DNA of 64,000 nucleotides from Sphingobium sp. TCM1 (GTDB lineage: Bacteria; Pseudomonadota; Alphaproteobacteria; Sphingomonadales; Sphingomonadaceae). This document shows positions 61,073 through 64,000 of this stretch, piece after piece (position 1 is the first letter of the stretch; the number at the start of each line of letters is the position of its first letter). A model generated the notes under the pieces. That model made no database searches and had not been told where the DNA came from. It saw only the letters and a list, made by a program, of their open reading frames with translations. The position numbers were made by a program, and so were the translations under genes. The stretch spans positions 186,001-250,000 of the forward strand of contig NZ_LXVX01000016.1 in NCBI RefSeq assembly GCF_001650725.1, in the 5' to 3' direction.

Positions 61073-61747
61073 CTATTTCTGCGCGGGGGGGGTCGGCGCC
61101 ATGCGGACCTGCCACTGGCCACGCATCGCCTGGCGCGCAGCCTTCATCTCATCGGCGGTCACAAAGCCGTCCTTGTTGCCGTCAGCCTTGTCGAACATTG
61201 TCACGGCGCCGGCCATGAACTCGGCCTTGGTGATCGTGCCATCCTTGTTCGCGTCGCCCATGCCGCCCGGACCGCCCGGCCCCCGGTGCATCATGCCCCG
61301 GCCTGGACCGCGATGATGGCCCCCGCCCCAGCCCCGGCCGTCGGGCTCGCCCGCATCGGCACGCCGTTCCGCACGCTTTTCGGCGCGCGCTTCATGCATG
61401 GCGGCGAATTCGCTCTTGCTGATCTGACCGTTCTTGTCCGCGTCGAGCGCGGCAAAGCGGGTATCCAAACGCTGCTGGCGCATCGCGTCGCGGTCCTTCT
61501 GGGTCAGCTGGCCATCCTTGTCGACGTCCATCTTCGCGAAGCGAGCCTCCAGCCCGGTGGTCAGTTCCGTCTTGCTGATCTTGCCGTCCTTGTTGGTGTC
61601 GGCCATCGTCATCATGCCACCGCGCGGGCCATGACCGGCATGGGGGCCATTATCGGCGCCGGGCTGAGCAAAGGCGAGGTGGGTTGCAGCCAAACCGCCG
61701 ACGAACAGCGAGCCGGCGGCGACGGTGGTGAAGAATGTGCGGAGCAT
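61073..61747 (-). CDS. Secreted EF-hand calcium-binding protein
   Basis: A 224-residue protein with a signal peptide (ending LAFAQ) and five canonical EF-hand loops beginning at residues 50, 74, 102, 165 and 189 (DTNKDGKISKTE, DVDKDGQLTQKD, DADKNGQISKSE, DANKDGTITKAE, DGNKDGFVTADE). Between the third and fourth is a Gly/His/Arg-rich linker. AAGGAAG precedes the ATG. It probably binds calcium in the periplasm. It sits upstream of the two-component pair on the same strand. Confidence 0.92.
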   Translation of the reverse strand: MLRTFFTTVAAGSLFVGGLAATHLAFAQPGADNGPHAGHGPRGGMMTMADTNKDGKISKTELTTGLEARFAKMDVDKDGQLTQKDRDAMRQQRLDTRFAALDADKNGQISKSEFAAMHEARAEKRAERRADAGEPDGRGWGGGHHRGPGRGMMHRGPGGPGGMGDANKDGTITKAEFMAGAVTMFDKADGNKDGFVTADEMKAARQAMRGQWQVRMAPTPPAQK

Positions 61748-61883
61748 GTCGGTCTTCCTTTGAAGGTCATCCCGGACGGCCCTTGGAGCCATCCTTGACA
61801 ACGCTTATGGAAGCAACTTGTCCCGCAGATATGTCATGCCGCCCGCTTGTTTGTCGCGAATTGTAACGGGCGGCATCGCGATC

Positions 61884-63101
61884 TCAACGATCGCGCCGTC
61901 CCAGCAAACGAAGCCGCAGCGCATTGAGCTTGATGAAGCCAGCCGCATCGCGCTGGTCATAGGCGCCCGCGTCATCCTCGAAGGTCACGACCTTCTCGCT
62001 GTAGAGGGAATAGGGCGACTTCCGGCCGACGACATAGACGCCGCCCTTGTAGAGCTTGAGGCGGACGGTGCCCGTCACCTTTTCCTGGCTATGGTCGATC
62101 GCAGCCTGGAGCATCTCCCGCTCGGGGCTGAACCAGAAGCCGTTATAGATAAGTTCGGCATAGCGCGGCGCCAGTTCGTCCTTCAGGTGCGCGGCGCCAC
62201 GGTCGAGCGTCAACTGCTCGATACCGCGATGGGCGAGGTGATAGATGGTGCCGCCCGGCGTCTCGTACATGCCGCGCGACTTCATGCCGACGAAGCGGTT
62301 TTCCACCAGGTCGAGCCGACCGATACCATGCTTGCGGCCATAGTCATTCAGCGTTTCGAGCAGCGTCGCGGGCGACATGCCGACGCCGTTGATCGCGACG
62401 CCATCACCGCGCTCGAAATCGATCGTGATATATTCGGGCGCGTCGGGCGCGTCTTCCGGGTTCACCGTACGCGAATAGACATAATCCGGGGTTTCCTCCC
62501 ACGGATCCTCCAGCACTTTGCCTTCCGACGAAGTGTGCAGCATGTTCGCATCGGTCGAGAAAGGGCTTTCGCCACGCTTGTCGCGCGGAATCGGAATCTG
62601 GTGCTTCTCGGCGAACTCAATCAGCTTGGTGCGGCTGGCCAGATCCCATTCGCGCCAGGGCGCGATCACCTTGATGTCGGGGGCGAGGCCATAATAGCCC
62701 AGTTCGAAGCGGACCTGATCGTTACCCTTGCCGGTCGCGCCGTGCGACACCGCGTCGGCGCCCACCATCTTCGCGATCTCGATCTGGCGCTTGGCGATCA
62801 GCGGACGGGCGATCGAGGTGCCGAGCAGGTAGAGACCTTCATAAAGCGCGTTGGAGCGCATCATCGGGAAGACATAATCCTTCACGAATTCCTCGCGCAG
62901 GTCGTCGATGAAGATATGCTCTTCCTTGACCCCCATCAGGCGGGCCTTGGCGCGGGCCGGTTCCAGCTCCTCGCCCTGCCCCAGATCGGCGGTGAAGGTC
63001 ACCACTTCGCACTGATAGGTCTGCTGGAGCCATTTCAGGATCACGCTGGTGTCGAGGCCACCGGAAAAGGCGAGGACGATACGGTTGATCTTGTCGGACA
63101 T
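61884..63101 (-). CDS. argG: Argininosuccinate synthase
   Basis: A 405-residue enzyme joining citrulline and aspartate with ATP for arginine synthesis. It begins with the PP-loop [20 protein letters not shown], and shows [49 protein letters not shown] and [14 protein letters not shown], all ArgG signatures. It is monocistronic between the terminator at 63183 (of the upstream gene) and the EF-hand gene. Confidence 0.98.
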   Translation of the reverse strand: MSDKINRIVLAFSGGLDTSVILKWLQQTYQCEVVTFTADLGQGEELEPARAKARLMGVKEEHIFIDDLREEFVKDYVFPMMRSNALYEGLYLLGTSIARPLIAKRQIEIAKMVGADAVSHGATGKGNDQVRFELGYYGLAPDIKVIAPWREWDLASRTKLIEFAEKHQIPIPRDKRGESPFSTDANMLHTSSEGKVLEDPWEETPDYVYSRTVNPEDAPDAPEYITIDFERGDGVAINGVGMSPATLLETLNDYGRKHGIGRLDLVENRFVGMKSRGMYETPGGTIYHLAHRGIEQLTLDRGAAHLKDELAPRYAELIYNGFWFSPEREMLQAAIDHSQEKVTGTVRLKLYKGGVYVVGRKSPYSLYSEKVVTFEDDAGAYDQRDAAGFIKLNALRLRLLGRRDR

Positions 63102-63182
63102 GGGCGGCGACTCTTTTCGTGCAGAAGGACGCGGAATTGATGCGCGCGCCCGGTATCAGGCAAGCCGCCAAAGCGCAACCGG

Positions 63183-63226
63183 ACATGAAGAAAGCCGGGC
63201 GTTCCGACGCCCGGCTTTCTTCATGT
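63183..63226 (-). terminator. Strong terminator hairpin between argG and upstream gene
   Basis: A perfect 19-bp inverted repeat (63183-63201 with 63208-63226) and a six-base loop, GC-rich next to the loop and AT-rich at its base. It lies 16 bp past the stop of the gene starting beyond 64000, and stops that transcript before argG. Confidence 0.85.
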
Positions 63227-63241
63227 CACGCGGATGGTCGG

Positions 63242-64000
63242 TCAGCTTGTGCGCGGCTTGCCGAAGCCCGGCCGCTGGCGATCCGCACCGAAGCGATAGA
63301 CAGTCTGGCTGCGGTCCGAGGCCGACAAGGGGGCCGACGCGGCCGACGCAGGGACCGGTTCGGCATGGACCGTCTGTGGCGGGACATGGGGCGCCGCTTC
63401 CATCGCTCGCTCGGCCAGCAGGAACTTGGCGCGGCGCAGGCGCTTAGTCCGGGTGGTGAAGGGATTGTCCGCGCTGGGCGGCGCGGCGACCATCGCCTCA
63501 AGCGTCGCATCGGCTGGCATCGCCGCCATAGGGGCCATGGCCGGACGGGCGACCATCGGGCGTGCCGGCGCGGGCGTCATTGCGACGGCGGGGATCAGCG
63601 AGGGTTCAAGCGCGCGCACCGGGCCGGCATAATCTTCCTCCGGTCGACGACGACGCATCATCGCCGCCCCGCCCAGCCCCAGCAGCAGCAGCGCACCGCC
63701 GCCCAGTGCCCATAGGAGCGCATCGTCCGTCCGCCCCGACTGGGGCGTGGTCGCGGGCGTGACAACCGGATCGCCCGTGGCGGCCTCGACGGGCGCAGGA
63801 GCAGGCAGGACAGGTTCCGCCGCAACGGGCGGAGATGCAGGGGCAGACTGTGGAGCGGGCGCCGGCGCCCGCTCCGTCATGCGTTCGGCGCGGGACGCCG
63901 GCCGGGGCTGCGGCCTCGCTTCTGCCGTGCGGCGGGCGGCCGGTTGCGCGCCCTGTTCCGCCTCTGCTGCGGCGGTCGCGACGGCGATGCGCTCTTCCAG
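63242..64000 (-). CDS. Membrane protein of unknown function, C-terminal part
   Basis: The frame is open to the window edge, giving at least 252 residues of the C-terminus. It has a Pro/Ala-rich segment, one transmembrane helix (LLWALGGGALLLLGLGG) followed by a stop-transfer Arg run (MMRRRRPEEDY), and a cytoplasmic tail with FTTRTKRLRRAKFLLAERAME near the end. The N-terminal part beyond the edge is unknown, so no family can be named. Confidence 0.65.
   Translation of the reverse strand: MEERIAVATAAAEAEQGAQPAARRTAEARPQPRPASRAERMTERAPAPAPQSAPASPPVAAEPVLPAPAPVEAATGDPVVTPATTPQSGRTDDALLWALGGGALLLLGLGGAAMMRRRRPEEDYAGPVRALEPSLIPAVAMTPAPARPMVARPAMAPMAAMPADATLEAMVAAPPSADNPFTTRTKRLRRAKFLLAERAMEAAPHVPPQTVHAEPVPASAASAPLSASDRSQTVYRFGADRQRPGFGKPRTS

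Noticed and set aside
1..64000. CRISPR array, prophage or rRNA operon
   Set aside because: No regularly spaced direct repeats, phage structural or integrase genes, or rRNA-like sequences were seen on either strand.

Overview
This is a GC-rich chromosomal window from an alphaproteobacterium, most likely a member of the Sphingomonadaceae (Sphingobium/Sphingomonas-like). The evidence is the gene orders dapF-mtaB-ftsY-yciB, ffh-rpsP-rimM-trmD-rplS and aroQ-accB-accC, a large TonB-dependent receptor, a ThiS-ThiG fusion, a fatty acyl-AMP ligase and the many short membrane-protein families typical of that group. The assignment comes from reading proteins by eye; no database search was run. About 70 protein genes, one tRNA and the RNase P RNA are visible. 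There is no prophage, integrase, intact IS element, rRNA operon or CRISPR array.

Layout. 0-3.5 kb: the end of an MFS transporter, a GNAT acetyltransferase and a TonB-dependent receptor. 3.7-9.9 kb (minus): the core translation/secretion cluster ffh-rpsP-rimM-trmD-rplS, split between rimM and trmD by a vapBC toxin-antitoxin pair, a secreted serine beta-lactamase-like hydrolase and a small membrane protein. 10-12.4 kb: a membrane protein and an APC permease. 12.4-18.2 kb (plus): a TonB-C-like secreted protein, dapF, mtaB, ftsY, yciB, sodB and a hemerythrin-like protein. 18.2-27.5 kb (minus): a membrane methyl-accepting protein, a thioredoxin-like ferredoxin, a J-domain protein, rnpB, an AmpD-like amidase and the chemotaxis operon cheA-cheW-cheY-cheB-cheR.

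27.6-32.5 kb: a small lipoprotein, mscL, an operon lemA-TPM-TPM-NUDIX, and a divergent pair (DUF6456-like and XRE regulator). 32.6-38.6 kb: a glycosyltransferase, a NasA-like molybdoenzyme that lacks its C-terminal cofactor domain, and molybdate uptake genes modA and modBC separated by a phosphomannomutase-like HAD gene. 38.9 kb: tRNA-Gln(CTG). 39-43.4 kb (minus): a capsule-type locus (GT4 glycosyltransferase, frameshifted kpsC, kpsS). 43.4-47.1 kb: a HIT hydrolase, scoA/scoB with an acid-phosphatase lipoprotein between the two subunits, and a divergent LysR regulator.

47.1-48.4 kb is the least ordinary stretch: a palindromic dispersed repeat, an orphan gene and about 530 bp with no convincing gene. 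48.4-53.1 kb: thiSG, aroQ-accB-accC-arsC and two small membrane/secreted proteins. 53.2-58.8 kb: a solitary ParA-like ATPase, a PAS-GGDEF-EAL protein, a fatty acyl-AMP ligase and recX. 58.8-64 kb: an OmpR/EnvZ-type two-component pair, a secreted EF-hand protein, argG and the C-terminal end of a membrane protein cut by the window edge.

Taken together this is mostly housekeeping chromosome with small accessory insertions. The observations most worth checking are the interrupted rimM-trmD operon, the truncated NasA-like enzyme beside the mod genes, the frameshifted kpsC, the degenerate receiver on CheA, the out-of-frame start of the ferredoxin gene and the 47-48.4 kb accessory stretch. I did not find a clearly new multi-gene system.
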